Counted from the first letter of the stretch, positions 37,309 through 46,209 are shown. The stretch is 64,000 bases of DNA from Bradyrhizobium sp. BR13661 (GCF_029892425.1 NZ_JARXWB010000002.1:463501-527500), one strand, 5' to 3'. The notes: generated by a model from the letters alone, not told the origin. Translations and numbers: made by a program.

Positions 37309-37435
37309 GTCGTCCTGGCGAAAGCCAGGATCCATTACCCCAGGGAGATGCTTGGCGAAGACTCGTCGTCCGGTACTGCCAGCGAACTCTATGGATAGAC
37401 CTCGCGGTATGGGTCCTGGCTTTCGCCAGGACGAC
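37309..37435. repeat. palindromic repeat element, copy 2
   Basis: This is the second copy of the element at 33958-34077: the outer hairpins with CCTGGCGAAAGCCAGGA on the left and TCCTGGCTTTCGCCAGGA on the right are conserved, as is the inner 'CCATTACCCC', while the centre differs. It lies between two convergent genes, so it could serve as a shared transcription end. Confidence 0.85.
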
Positions 37436-37482
37436 ACCGTTTGCGAGGAGCGACGATTGCGTCACAGCGGCACTGGCCGCCG

Positions 37483-37857
37483 CTATCCCTTCTTCGCCGC
37501 CAGCGCATCGGCGACCGCCGTGCGGATATCCGCCACCGAGAACGGCTTGGTCACGACATCATGCACCAGCGCATTCAAATTCGAGGCGCGTTCGCGCTGA
37601 TCGGCAAAACCCGTCATCAGCAAGATGGTCAGCTGGGGAAAGTCGCGCGCGGCGGAAAGCGCGAGCGCAATGCCGTCCATGACTGGCATCTGGATGTCGG
37701 TGAGCAACAGGTCGAACGCGCCGTCCTCGCGGGTCAGGATCTCAAGCGCCTCGGCACCGTCCTGTGCGGTCACGGTCTCGTGGCCGTCCATGGCGATGGC
37801 GCGCGCCACCAGCTGGCGCATCGAATCCTCGTCATCGGCGATCAAGACTTTTGGCAT
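37483..37857 (-). CDS. single-domain response regulator (CpdR-like)
   Basis: This 124-residue protein is a stand-alone receiver domain: acidic pair D8/D9, phospho-acceptor D54 in 'LLLTDIQMPVMDG', threonine/serine position in 'LMTGFAD' and lysine in 'VTKPF'. Length and sequence resemble CpdR, the receiver that in Caulobacter and rhizobia directs cell-cycle regulators to the ClpXP protease when unphosphorylated. Its position next to ftsE supports a cell-cycle link, but other single-domain receivers exist, so the CpdR name is an inference. It is followed closely by a palindromic repeat. Confidence 0.85.
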   Translation of the reverse strand: MPKVLIADDEDSMRQLVARAIAMDGHETVTAQDGAEALEILTREDGAFDLLLTDIQMPVMDGIALALSAARDFPQLTILLMTGFADQRERASNLNALVHDVVTKPFSVADIRTAVADALAAKKG

Positions 37858-37892
37858 GGGACAAACCCCCGTGCGAACTCTACGACGTGTGA

Positions 37893-38768
37893 TTATACGC
37901 TACCGCCGGCAATGTCGCGCCGGTTGAAGAAGCGAACGTCGATATTGCGGCCTTCCGGGGGCGGCGAGGCGAGGCGTGAGCGGAAGAAGGCGCGTTCGCC
38001 GGGTTGCAGCACGGTCTGCTCCAGCACCGAATTCCAAGCATAGATCTCGGCGCCTTGCGCGTCGCGCACCGCAAAACGGAGCCTGGGAATATCGAGCGGC
38101 TTCTTGCCCTGGCCGACGATCACGCCCTCGATCACCAGCACCTGCTTACCGTCCACGGTCTCGGTCGAGAGCTTGACGTCCTTGAAGGAGAGCCCGCGCA
38201 GGTTCACCTCCAGCCCGACCATCTTGTAGAACGCCGCGGTCTGAGGCAGCAGGCGAACCATGTCGCCGCGCCAGATCACCAGCGCCAGAACCAGCGCGCC
38301 CATGGCGGCGCAGGCGGTCGGCAGGCCGTAATAGGATTTGCGCGAGGCGACGGCAGGCTTGGGCCTGCTCACCTTGGCCCCGCGACGGCTGAACAGGTCA
38401 CGGAACCAGGATTGGTGCTGGGCGCCGACGACTTCCTCTTCTGCAGCCCGGGCCGCCGCTGACCATTCGTCTTCTGGCTCGGCAGCATCCTCTGTCGGCC
38501 AGTCGCTGGCGATCGAGGGGCTTTCGACCACCGGGGCCTCGGCGGCATCGTCCTTGGCGTAGGAGTTCCACTGCGTGGCGAGGTCGGACTGGTCATCGGC
38601 CTGGCTGGTCGCGGCCAAGGCCGGAACGGCCGCCTCCTCGATGGCATCCTCGGGATGCGCCATCCACGTCTCCTTGCAGCGGGAGCAGCGGACCGTCCGG
38701 CCGTTAGCCCCAAGGCTCGCAAGCTTGATGGCGTAGGATGTCGTACAATGGGGGCAGACGATATGCAT
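37893..38768 (-). CDS. MJ0042-type zinc-ribbon membrane protein
   Basis: The 291-residue protein opens with a zinc ribbon of the MJ0042 family: C5-x2-C8 and C28-x2-C31 in 'VCPHC...VRCSRC'. An acidic, alanine-rich linker follows, then one membrane helix at about residues 152-170 and a periplasmic C-terminal domain (from 'TAAFYKMVGLEVNLRGLSF') of the DUF3426 kind. Such proteins are common in proteobacteria, but their role is unknown. The gene is divergent from ftsE and lies 35 bp upstream of the CpdR-like gene on the same strand, so those two may be one operon. Confidence 0.85.
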   Translation of the reverse strand: MHIVCPHCTTSYAIKLASLGANGRTVRCSRCKETWMAHPEDAIEEAAVPALAATSQADDQSDLATQWNSYAKDDAAEAPVVESPSIASDWPTEDAAEPEDEWSAAARAAEEEVVGAQHQSWFRDLFSRRGAKVSRPKPAVASRKSYYGLPTACAAMGALVLALVIWRGDMVRLLPQTAAFYKMVGLEVNLRGLSFKDVKLSTETVDGKQVLVIEGVIVGQGKKPLDIPRLRFAVRDAQGAEIYAWNSVLEQTVLQPGERAFFRSRLASPPPEGRNIDVRFFNRRDIAGGSV

Positions 38769-38989
38769 GGACGGCCTCGACGATGACCTTGCCGCGCGGA
38801 ACCGGGCGCCAAGGGTTTCTTCCGAGAAGGGTTACTCCTCCGAAGAAGAGTACTTCTAAGGATGCTGCCGGGGATGCTACAGGGCGACCGTTAACGAACC
38901 GGAAACCATAACGGTCGCACAACCCCCTGATCGCATGCGGCGAAACCTCGCTGGCGGTGCGGTTGACGTCCCCTCGAACGGAGCTGAAC

Positions 38990-39649
38990 TTGGTTCGGTT
39001 CGAAAATGTCGGATTGCGGTACGGTCTGGGACCGGAGATCCTGCGCGACCTCAGTTTCCAGATCCCGGCGCATTCCTTCCAGTTCCTTACCGGCCCGTCG
39101 GGCGCCGGCAAGACGTCGCTGTTGCGCCTGTTGTTCCTGTCGCATCGGCCGACGCGCGGCCTCGTCAATCTGTTCGGCCACGACATCTCCCGGCTCGGCA
39201 AGGACGAGATCGCCGACCTGCGCAAGCGCATCGGCATCGTGCTGCAGGATTTCCGCCTGCTCGACCACATGACGACCTACGAGAACGTGGCGCTGCCGTT
39301 CCGCGTCATGGGTCGCAGCGAATCGAGCTATCGCAAGGAGGTCATCGACCTCCTGCGCTGGGTCGGCCTCGGCGACCGCATGGATGCGCTGCCACCGATC
39401 CTGTCGGGCGGCGAGAAGCAGCGCGCGGCGATCGCGCGCGCGGTGATCTCGCGACCGCAACTGCTGCTCGCGGACGAGCCGACCGGCAGCGTCGATCCGA
39501 CGCTCGGGCGACGCCTGCTGCGGCTGTTCATCGAGCTCAACAAGTCAGGCACCGCCGTCATCATCGCAACCCACGACATCGCGCTGATGGACCAGTACGA
39601 AGCGCGCCGCTTCGTGCTGCATCAGGGCCGGTTGCACGTCTATGAGTAG
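38990..39649 (+). CDS. ftsE: cell-division ATP-binding protein FtsE
   Basis: FtsE is the cytoplasmic ATPase of the FtsEX complex, which couples the divisome to peptidoglycan hydrolases. The 219-residue form begins at TTG 38990, which has GGAG six bases upstream; an earlier in-frame GTG at 38957 would add 11 residues. Walker A GPSGAGKT is at residues 35-42, then the Q-loop 'IVLQDFRLLDHMTTYENVALP' typical of FtsE, signature 'LSGGEKQR' and Walker B 'LLLADEPTGSVDP'. The stop overlaps the ftsX start. Confidence 0.95.
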   Translation: MVRFENVGLRYGLGPEILRDLSFQIPAHSFQFLTGPSGAGKTSLLRLLFLSHRPTRGLVNLFGHDISRLGKDEIADLRKRIGIVLQDFRLLDHMTTYENVALPFRVMGRSESSYRKEVIDLLRWVGLGDRMDALPPILSGGEKQRAAIARAVISRPQLLLADEPTGSVDPTLGRRLLRLFIELNKSGTAVIIATHDIALMDQYEARRFVLHQGRLHVYE

Positions 39650-40610
39650 AACCGACGAGCGCGGCGTATTGGTCGATCTCGGACAGGAGCGCCCGCAGCT
39701 CCCCGCGCGGGCGCGCAACATGTCGCCGATCGTGCCGCGCGCCTCGATCCACGGTCGTGCGCTGGTCGCCGTCGTCGCCATCATGACCTTCCTCGCCTCG
39801 ATGACGACGGGCACGGTGCTGCTCGTGAGCGCCTCGGCTGCGGAATGGCAATCGGATGTCGCGAGCGAGATCACCATCCAGGTCCGCCCGCAATCCGGCC
39901 GCGACATCGAGCGCGATACGGCCGCCGTCACCGAGGCGATGCGCGCGCAGGCCGGCATCGTCGAGGTCAAGCCCTTCACCAAGGAGGAGAGCGGCAAGCT
40001 GCTCGAGCCGTGGCTCGGCACCGGCCTGTCGATGGACGATCTGCCGGTGCCACGCATGATCATCGCGCGCGTCCAGCCGGGAACGGCGCTCGACCTCGGC
40101 AGCTTGCGCGCGCGCGTGACGCAAGTGGCGCCGAGCGCCAGCGTCGACGATCACCGCGCCTGGATCGAACGGATGCGCTCGATGACCAATGCCACCGTGC
40201 TTTCCGGCATCGGCATTCTCGCGCTCGTCATCGTCGCGACGATCATTTCGGTTTCGTTCGCAACGCGCGGCGCCATGGCTGCGAACCGCCCGATCGTCGA
40301 AGTGCTGCATTTCGTCGGCGCCGGCGACCGCTACATCGCCAATCACTTCCTGCGGCACTTCCTCAGGCTCGGCCTCGAAGGCGGCGTCATCGGCGGCGGC
40401 GCCGCCATGCTGCTGTTCGGCTTCTCCGAGTCGATCGCCGGCTGGTTCTCCGGCACCCCGGTCGGCGATCAGTTCGCGGCCCTGCTCGGCACCTTCTCGC
40501 TGCGTGCCTCAGGCTATGTCGTGCTCGCGGTGCAGGCGGTGCTGATCGGTGGGATCACCGCAGTCGCCTCGCGCCAGACGCTGTTTGCGACGTTGAATGA
40601 TGTGGATTGA
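39642..40610 (+). CDS. ftsX: cell-division membrane protein FtsX
   Basis: FtsX is the membrane partner of FtsE. The 322-residue protein has a cytoplasmic N-terminus, a first helix at about residues 37-58, a periplasmic domain of roughly 110 residues that would contact hydrolase activators, and three further helices in the C-terminal half with 'RPIVEVLHFVGAGDRYIANHFLRHFL' between the second and third. It starts inside the last codons of ftsE (ATGAGTAG), indicating translational coupling. The following YdcF-type gene lies 73 bp downstream in the same direction. Confidence 0.94.
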   Translation: MSRTDERGVLVDLGQERPQLPARARNMSPIVPRASIHGRALVAVVAIMTFLASMTTGTVLLVSASAAEWQSDVASEITIQVRPQSGRDIERDTAAVTEAMRAQAGIVEVKPFTKEESGKLLEPWLGTGLSMDDLPVPRMIIARVQPGTALDLGSLRARVTQVAPSASVDDHRAWIERMRSMTNATVLSGIGILALVIVATIISVSFATRGAMAANRPIVEVLHFVGAGDRYIANHFLRHFLRLGLEGGVIGGGAAMLLFGFSESIAGWFSGTPVGDQFAALLGTFSLRASGYVVLAVQAVLIGGITAVASRQTLFATLNDVD

Positions 40611-40682
40611 GCCGGATAAACCGGACTCCACTTCGCCTCAAAACGTCCTAAAATAATCCGGGGAAGGGATCACCGACATCAT

Positions 40683-41387
40683 ATGACCTCGCCGACCGAC
40701 GATCGATCGCCGAAACTGCCGCGCGGCTGGCTCCGCGCGACCGTCGTGTCGACGATTGCGTTCGCCTTTGTCGGCGCGGCGGCGGGTTTCGTTGCGTTCC
40801 TGACGCAATTGCGTGGCGCCGAGACCGCGCCGGATCGCAAGGCCGACGGAATCGTGGTGCTGACCGGCGGCTCCTCGCGGGTGTCGGATGCGATGGAGCT
40901 GCTGGCCGCGGGATACGGCAAAAGGCTGCTGATCTCGGGCGTGCACCCGACCTCGACCGCGAACGATATTTCCCGCACGCTACCGGAGAACCAGTCCTTC
41001 ATGACCTGCTGCGTCGATCTCGACCGCACTGCGCTCACCACCCGCGGCAACGCCGCAGAGGCGCGACGCTGGGCCGAGGGGCGCGGCTTCAAATCGCTGA
41101 TCGTGGTCACCTCGAACTATCACATGCCGCGCGCTCTGGTGGAATTCTCGCACGCGATGCCGGAGACCGCGCTGATCCCGTTCGCCGTGGTCGGCGACAA
41201 ATGGCGCGAGGAGCCATGGTGGACCTCGGCCTCGACGCTGCGGCTGCTCTTGTCGGAATATGTCAAGTACATCGCCGCCGAGCTCAGGGTGCGGCTGGAA
41301 GATTTCGGGATTGACCTTTCTCCCGAGATGTCGGAGCAGCCAGCAGGTCTGCAATCCAGGCGGCCTGCGACGGCGCAGGCCAATTGA
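40683..41387 (+). CDS. YdcF/DUF218 family protein
   Basis: This 234-residue protein has one N-terminal membrane anchor (about residues 17-38) and a DUF218 domain with 'DGIVVLTGGSSRVSDAMELL', 'TRGNAAEARRWAEGRGFKSL' and 'VTSNYHMPRAL' motifs, as in the SanA/ElyC/YdcF proteins implicated in envelope barrier and undecaprenyl-carrier metabolism. The catalytic role is not established. It stands directly after ftsEX, and its stop overlaps the TTG start of the acyltransferase gene by four bases, so it belongs to an envelope operon. Confidence 0.88.
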   Translation: MTSPTDDRSPKLPRGWLRATVVSTIAFAFVGAAAGFVAFLTQLRGAETAPDRKADGIVVLTGGSSRVSDAMELLAAGYGKRLLISGVHPTSTANDISRTLPENQSFMTCCVDLDRTALTTRGNAAEARRWAEGRGFKSLIVVTSNYHMPRALVEFSHAMPETALIPFAVVGDKWREEPWWTSASTLRLLLSEYVKYIAAELRVRLEDFGIDLSPEMSEQPAGLQSRRPATAQAN

Positions 41388-42172
41388 TCGGATTTTCGAT
41401 GTTCCTGATTTTCCTGCGTTCGCTGGTCTTCAACGTGCTGTTCTACGCCGTGCTGGTGTGCCTGATCATCGTGGCCCTGCCGACCTTCGCATTGCCACCG
41501 CGCACCACGCTGACGGTCGCGAAATGGTGGGCGAACGTCACGCTGGTCCTGATGCGCGTGATCTGCAACATCAAGGTGGAATTCCGCGGCGTCGAGAAGA
41601 TTCCGCAGGGGCCGCTGGTGATCGTTGCGAAACACCAGTCGTTCTGGGAGACGTTCGTGTTGCCGGGCTTCTTCAACCACCCGATCTTCATCCTCAAGCG
41701 TCAGCTGATGCAGATTCCGGTGTTCGGTCAGCTCCTGGTCAAGACGGGCATGATTGCGATCGACCGCAAAGCCGGCGTGAAGGCGCTGCTCGACATGACG
41801 CGCCGCGCACGGGAGGCCGTGCGTGGCGGCAGTCAGCTCGTCATTTTCCCGGAAGGCACGCGCCGCGCGCCCGGGGCGCCGCCAGACTACAAGACCGGCT
41901 TTGCGCAGATCTATTCATCCTGCGGTGTGCAGTGCCTGCCGATCGCGCTCAATTCCGGCCTGTTCTGGCCACGTCGCACCTTCATGCGCTATCCCGGCAC
42001 GCTGGTGGTGGAGTTCCTCGATCCGCTGCCGCCGGGCCTGCCCAAGGACGAGTTTCTGACGCGCGTGCAGACGGCGATCGAGGGTGCGACCGGCCGCATT
42101 GTCGAAGCAGGACGGAAAGAGCAGGAGCAGTTGATCGGCTCCGCGCCGAGCTACGCTCCGTCTGGCAGCTAG
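41384..42172 (+). CDS. 1-acyl-sn-glycerol-3-phosphate acyltransferase (PlsC type)
   Basis: This 262-residue membrane enzyme should acylate lysophosphatidic acid to phosphatidic acid in phospholipid synthesis. Motif I is 'AKHQSFWET', that is HX4E in place of the commoner HX4D, as in several rhizobial PlsC proteins; motif III is 'FPEGTRR', and 'GMIAIDRK' and 'CLPIALNSG' are also recognisable. Translation may start at TTG 41384, overlapping the upstream stop, or at ATG 41399. Two N-terminal hydrophobic helices anchor it. Its 3' end overlaps the convergent ChaC-like gene by four bases. Confidence 0.93.
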   Translation: MIGFSMFLIFLRSLVFNVLFYAVLVCLIIVALPTFALPPRTTLTVAKWWANVTLVLMRVICNIKVEFRGVEKIPQGPLVIVAKHQSFWETFVLPGFFNHPIFILKRQLMQIPVFGQLLVKTGMIAIDRKAGVKALLDMTRRAREAVRGGSQLVIFPEGTRRAPGAPPDYKTGFAQIYSSCGVQCLPIALNSGLFWPRRTFMRYPGTLVVEFLDPLPPGLPKDEFLTRVQTAIEGATGRIVEAGRKEQEQLIGSAPSYAPSGS

Positions 42173-42780
42173 CGGCTATCCCTGTTCTCGTCGGGAGCCT
42201 GGCCGTGCAGCGAATGCGCATCGCCATGCAGCATCGTCGCAAGCTGATGCAATTGCGTGTCGCGAAAGCCTTCGGCCTCGATCGCCTTCACAGTCGCCGT
42301 CACATAGTCCCTGTTGGCTCCGGACTGGCCGTGGCCCTGCAGCACATGGCGGTGCTGCTCGGCGAGCGACAGCCGGCCGGCATATTGAACATGACCGCGG
42401 TCGACGACGTAGGCGAGCGCCGAGACGCGCTCGCGCGCCTCGTTCTCCAGCCACACCGAGCGCATCACCTCGCGATAGACCGACGTGACCTGTTCGCGCG
42501 CCCGCAGATAGGCGACCACGTCGGCGCGGTTCTTCTCGGCGACGCGGAAGGCGATGCCGCGGCAGGCGCCGCCGCGGTCGAGCCCCAGCACCAGGCCCGG
42601 TTGCTCCGGCGTGCCGCGGTGCACGAAGGAATACACACAGAGCGCGCGATGCTCGCCAACGAGGCGGGCAGGGACGCGCTCCTCGAATGCGAAGCCCGGT
42701 CGCCACATCAGCGATCCGTAGCCGAACACCCAGAGGTCGCCCTTGGCGGTGGTAACGTTGGGGAGGGTGATTTCCGACAT
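42169..42780 (-). CDS. ChaC-like gamma-glutamylcyclotransferase
   Basis: The 203-residue protein has the gamma-glutamylcyclotransferase fold signature 'VFGYGSLMWRPGF', followed by 'RALCVYSFVHRGTPEQPGLVLGLD' and the catalytic glutamate region 'YLRAREQVTSVYRE'. ChaC proteins break glutathione into 5-oxoproline and cysteinylglycine. ATG 42780 gives the usual N-terminus; the frame upstream is open but unrelated. It is divergent from the DUF2125 gene with 110 bp between the start codons. Confidence 0.9.
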   Translation of the reverse strand: MSEITLPNVTTAKGDLWVFGYGSLMWRPGFAFEERVPARLVGEHRALCVYSFVHRGTPEQPGLVLGLDRGGACRGIAFRVAEKNRADVVAYLRAREQVTSVYREVMRSVWLENEARERVSALAYVVDRGHVQYAGRLSLAEQHRHVLQGHGQSGANRDYVTATVKAIEAEGFRDTQLHQLATMLHGDAHSLHGQAPDENRDSR

Positions 42781-42890
42781 TTCGGGCACGGCTACCAGAA
42801 CCGCGCCTCCAAGCGAAGTGAATTCTCCGCCTTTTGTTGGGGGCAAACCCCGCTTACATTTGACAAAATCTGGGGCCAAAGGGTCGCCGC

Positions 42891-44075
42891 ATGTCCGATA
42901 TGACCATCGCCGCAGGCCGGCGCTCCCGTTGGGGGCTCTTCATTGCCCCCGTCCTCCTCCTGATCCTCGCGGCCGCCTGGAGCGGCTTCTGGTTCTATGC
43001 GGCCTCGCAGGCCGAAATCGCGGTCGATGCCTGGCGCGCGCAGGAGGCCAAGTCTGGCCGCATCTATGATTGCGCCAAGCGCTCGATCGCGGGCTTCCCG
43101 TTCCGTTTCGAGGTCCAGTGCTCCGGCGCCAGCGTCGCGCTGGTCTCGCAGAATGCGAGCAAGACGCCGTTCACGGCGCGGCTCGACAATATTCTCGTTG
43201 TGGTGCAGGTCTACGATCCCAAGCACGTCATCGCCGAGTTTTCCGCGCCGGCAACCCTCGTCGACGGCGTCACGCAAGACACCTTCGTGGTGAACTGGAG
43301 CAAGGGCCGCAGCAGCGTGATCGGCCTGCCGGCCATCCCGGAGCGCGCCTCGATCGTGTTCGACGATCCCAGCCTCAACAGGGTCGATGGCTCCGTGCAG
43401 GTGCCGCTTGCACGTGCCAGGCAGATCGAGCTGCACGGACGTCTCGCCGATGGATCACCGGCCGATCATCCCGTGATCGAAACCGTGCTCCAGGTCTCGC
43501 AAGCCAGCATCCTGGGCGTCCATCCGCTGCTCGCCGAGCCGTTCGAGGCGGATACGCGCGCGAGGATCACAGGGCTCTCCGATCTCACGCCAAAGCCGTG
43601 GCCGCAGCGTTTCCGTGAGATCCAGGCTGCCGGCGGTCATATCGAGATCGTGCAGTCGCGAATCCAGCAGGGCGAGATGATCGCGGTCGCGGCCGGTACG
43701 CTCGGCCTCTCGGCCAATGGCCGACTGGACGGCGAATTGCAGATGACCGTGACCGGCCTCGAGCGCGTGATCCCGGCGCTCGGCATCGAGAAGATGCTTG
43801 AAGAAGGCGTGCCTCAGGCAACGCTCGATCGTGTTGCCCCCGGCGTGAAATCAAAGGACCTCAACAATCTCTTTGGCGCGCTCGATCGCGCCGTTCCCGG
43901 CCTCGGCAAGGTCATCAAGCAGAATGCCAATGCCGGCGTTGCCGCCGGCATCAACTCGATCGGCACCGAGAGCACGCTCGAGGGCAAGAAGGCGAGAGCC
44001 TTCCCGCTGAAATTTGTCGACGGCGCGGTGCTGCTTGGTCCGATCAAGGTCGGCCAGATTCCGCCGCTGTACTAG
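42891..44075 (+). CDS. DUF2125 domain protein
   Basis: The 394-residue product has one N-terminal membrane helix (about residues 15-36) and a large periplasmic DUF2125 domain, recognised by 'DCAKRSIAGFPFRFEVQCSG' early on and by the extended beta-rich repeats after it. DUF2125 occurs in alphaproteobacteria; its role is unknown to me, although its beta-rich form suggests an envelope or lipid-handling function. AAGGG precedes the ATG. It is followed by 540 bp without a large gene. Confidence 0.85.
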   Translation: MSDMTIAAGRRSRWGLFIAPVLLLILAAAWSGFWFYAASQAEIAVDAWRAQEAKSGRIYDCAKRSIAGFPFRFEVQCSGASVALVSQNASKTPFTARLDNILVVVQVYDPKHVIAEFSAPATLVDGVTQDTFVVNWSKGRSSVIGLPAIPERASIVFDDPSLNRVDGSVQVPLARARQIELHGRLADGSPADHPVIETVLQVSQASILGVHPLLAEPFEADTRARITGLSDLTPKPWPQRFREIQAAGGHIEIVQSRIQQGEMIAVAAGTLGLSANGRLDGELQMTVTGLERVIPALGIEKMLEEGVPQATLDRVAPGVKSKDLNNLFGALDRAVPGLGKVIKQNANAGVAAGINSIGTESTLEGKKARAFPLKFVDGAVLLGPIKVGQIPPLY

Positions 44076-44083
44076 CTGTCTTT

Positions 44084-44116
44084 CGTAGCCCGGATCGAGC
44101 GAAGCGAAATCCGGGT
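44084..44116. repeat. REP-like palindrome
   Basis: The sequence CGTAGCCCGGAT ... ATCCGGGT with a GAGCGAAGCGAA loop is a short palindrome very common in Bradyrhizobium genomes. It lies just after the DUF2125 stop codon. A second weaker inverted pair, CACGATCCCTTCG and GGATCGTGA, follows at about 44131-44154. Confidence 0.7.
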
Positions 44117-44239
44117 CACGGAATTGACTCACGATCCCTTCGCTGGATCGTGATTGCCTGCCGGGAATGCGGAGCTGCAAACTCCGCTCTCTCTCCATGT
44201 CAGCCGCCCGATGACACGGGCCGCCCGGGAGAGCCTATC

Positions 44240-44335
44240 ATGACGATGCCCAAGCTGCTCTTTGCCGCCATCGCCGTTGCGTCTTCCGCGACATCACCGG
44301 GCCCCACGGTGAACCGCACGACCAAGGGCAATTAG
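44240..44335 (+). CDS. possible small exported peptide, 31 residues
   Basis: An ATG with GGGAGAG six bases upstream opens a 31-codon frame: a basic start, hydrophobic core 'LLFAAIAVASSA' and a polar tail ending 'TTKGN'. The N-terminus resembles small secreted peptides annotated in other Bradyrhizobium genomes, but the protein is so short that family membership cannot be shown. It could be a truncated remnant of such a gene. Confidence 0.4.
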   Translation: MTMPKLLFAAIAVASSATSPGPTVNRTTKGN

Positions 44336-44614
44336 CCGCCATCCCCCTTGAGATGTTGCGCGTCGCGGAGTTGGGCCCGGCCATGTCCCGGTCGGGCCCA
44401 ATGCGCGTTGCATCGGGCGCGCCGCAATCGCGCGCGTGCGGATACGAAAAGCCAGCAAAATATTCCGAACATGATCGTCAGGAAAACGTGATGCAGAAGA
44501 TGCAAGAGCCGGCGAATAACCACAGCCCCATTCGCATCACTCCACACCAGGGAAGCATGCACGCGCCGGGGGCGCAACCAACAGCACCTGCTTCCCGAGT
44601 GGAGGGAGGCTTAC
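44336..44614. other. non-coding stretch before the porin gene
   Basis: No convincing gene is visible here. A perfect 9-bp stem TTGGGCCCG/CGGGCCCAA with a 13-base loop lies at 44371-44401, and the last bases hold the strong ribosome-binding site GGAGGGAGG of the porin gene. The porin promoter should be inside this stretch, but I could not identify it. Confidence 0.5.
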
Positions 44615-46192
44615 GTGCGGATCATCAATTACGGACTCATGCTGGGACTACTCGCTGCCTGTTCGGGACAGGCGCGTGCGGACGACAGTGTCGCGTCGGA
44701 AATCCAGGCGCTGAAGGCGAAGCTGAAGGAGTTGCAGCAGAAGGTGGATTCGGAGGCGCGTAAGACGCGCCAGGTCGAGGCGGCGCAGTCGAGGGTCGTC
44801 GCCCTGCCGGCAAGCTACAAGGCGCTGCCCGTCGATCCCTGTGCGTCAGCGTCAGGCAAGATCTGCTACAAGGGCATCACGCTGACATTCGGCGGCTGGG
44901 TCGATCTCACCGGCATCTACCGGTCGCGCAACATCGCCTCCGACACCGGCTCGGTCTACAATTTCATCCCCTACCAGCAGGCCCACAATTTCTATATCCC
45001 GGAGACACGATTCTCCGCGCGCCAGAGCCGGTTCTCCGTGCTCGCAGAAGGCAACGCCAATCCCGATACGCATCTCGCCGGCTACGGCGAAATCGATTTC
45101 GAGGGCGCGGCGCAGACGGCAAGCTCCGTTGCCACCAACTCGTTCAATCCGCGGATGCGGCAGTTGAGCCTCGAGCTCGATCGAACCGATCTCGGCCTGC
45201 ACTTCCTGGCCGGCCAATCCTGGTCGCTGAATGCGCCGACCAAGGCCGGCATCGATCCCCGCGGTGTCGACGCGCCTGGTGTGATCGACTTCGAATCCGT
45301 TCCGGGATTTTTGGCGGCGCGGCAGCCCGGCTTGCGTGTCTGGCAGGATATCGGGCCCGAGTTCAAGATCGCGGCGTCGGTCGAAAATCCGCAGACCGCC
45401 TTCTTCGGCGGCAACACGCCGACGGTCGGCACGCCTGCGGTCGGCCCGCAAGGCGTGCTCAACCCGAACCTCCAGGTCAATCTGACCGGGCCGGGCGGCA
45501 GCTTCTTCAACAACCTCAACAATGTCAGCTTGAACCAGGTGCCTGACTTTACCGCGAAAGCGGCGTGGGATCCGCGGCTCGGGCCCTACAAGCTGCATGT
45601 CGAAGCCTGGGCGCTCTATCGTCAGCTGCTTGATCGCTTCAACGGTGCCAATCACACCTACGACACCGGAAGCTTCGGCGGTCACATCTTCGCGGAGCTG
45701 ATTCCGAAGACCCTCGACCTGCAGCTCTATGGCGCGCATGGCGTGCTCGGTCGCTTCACGGCGACGCCGTTCCCCGATGCGGCTGTGGCGCAGGACGGCA
45801 CGGTGCTGCCGCTGACGATCACGGCGGCCGCGGTCGGTCTGATCTGGCACGCAACGCCTGAACTCGATGTCTATAGCTACGCAGGGTTGGAAAAGGCCAA
45901 GGCCAATTTCGCCAATGTCGGCACAGTGCCGTTCGGTTACGGCAATCCGCTCTACAACAACACCGGCTGCTTCACCGAGAACACGCCGGCTGCGACCTGC
46001 AACGGCAACACCAGGGAAGTGCGGCAGATCACCGCCGGCATCTACGACACCATCTACCAGGGCAATTACGGCACGCTCAAAGCCGGCGTGCAGTATTCCT
46101 ACACGCAGCGCTTCGCCTTCGCCGGTGTCGGCGGGGCCCCCAAAACCGACGACAACATCGTCATGACGCAGATCCGCTACTACCCGTTCTAG
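44615..46192 (+). CDS. outer-membrane porin
   Basis: This 525-residue protein has a signal sequence ending at 'GQARA', then a short coiled-coil ('VASEIQALKAKLKELQQKVDSEARK', residues about 26-50) and a long beta-barrel that ends in the C-terminal aromatic 'RYYPF' required for insertion. A coiled-coil followed by a barrel is typical of rhizobial porins of the DcaP/OprO-like group. Translation begins at GTG 44615 after GGAGGGAGG. It should allow diffusion of solutes across the outer membrane; the specificity is unknown. Disulfide-prone cysteines occur in 'DPCASASGKICYKG' and in the last third. Confidence 0.88.
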   Translation: MRIINYGLMLGLLAACSGQARADDSVASEIQALKAKLKELQQKVDSEARKTRQVEAAQSRVVALPASYKALPVDPCASASGKICYKGITLTFGGWVDLTGIYRSRNIASDTGSVYNFIPYQQAHNFYIPETRFSARQSRFSVLAEGNANPDTHLAGYGEIDFEGAAQTASSVATNSFNPRMRQLSLELDRTDLGLHFLAGQSWSLNAPTKAGIDPRGVDAPGVIDFESVPGFLAARQPGLRVWQDIGPEFKIAASVENPQTAFFGGNTPTVGTPAVGPQGVLNPNLQVNLTGPGGSFFNNLNNVSLNQVPDFTAKAAWDPRLGPYKLHVEAWALYRQLLDRFNGANHTYDTGSFGGHIFAELIPKTLDLQLYGAHGVLGRFTATPFPDAAVAQDGTVLPLTITAAAVGLIWHATPELDVYSYAGLEKAKANFANVGTVPFGYGNPLYNNTGCFTENTPAATCNGNTREVRQITAGIYDTIYQGNYGTLKAGVQYSYTQRFAFAGVGGAPKTDDNIVMTQIRYYPF

Positions 46193-46209
46193 TTCATCGT
46201 GGGTGGCAA

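Noticed and set aside
34703..37465. A 920-codon open frame on the minus strand opposite the TIGR02302 gene
   Set aside because: It is arginine-, leucine- and alanine-rich without any domain, and exactly shadows a gene with clear family sequence; long antisense frames are expected in DNA of this GC content.
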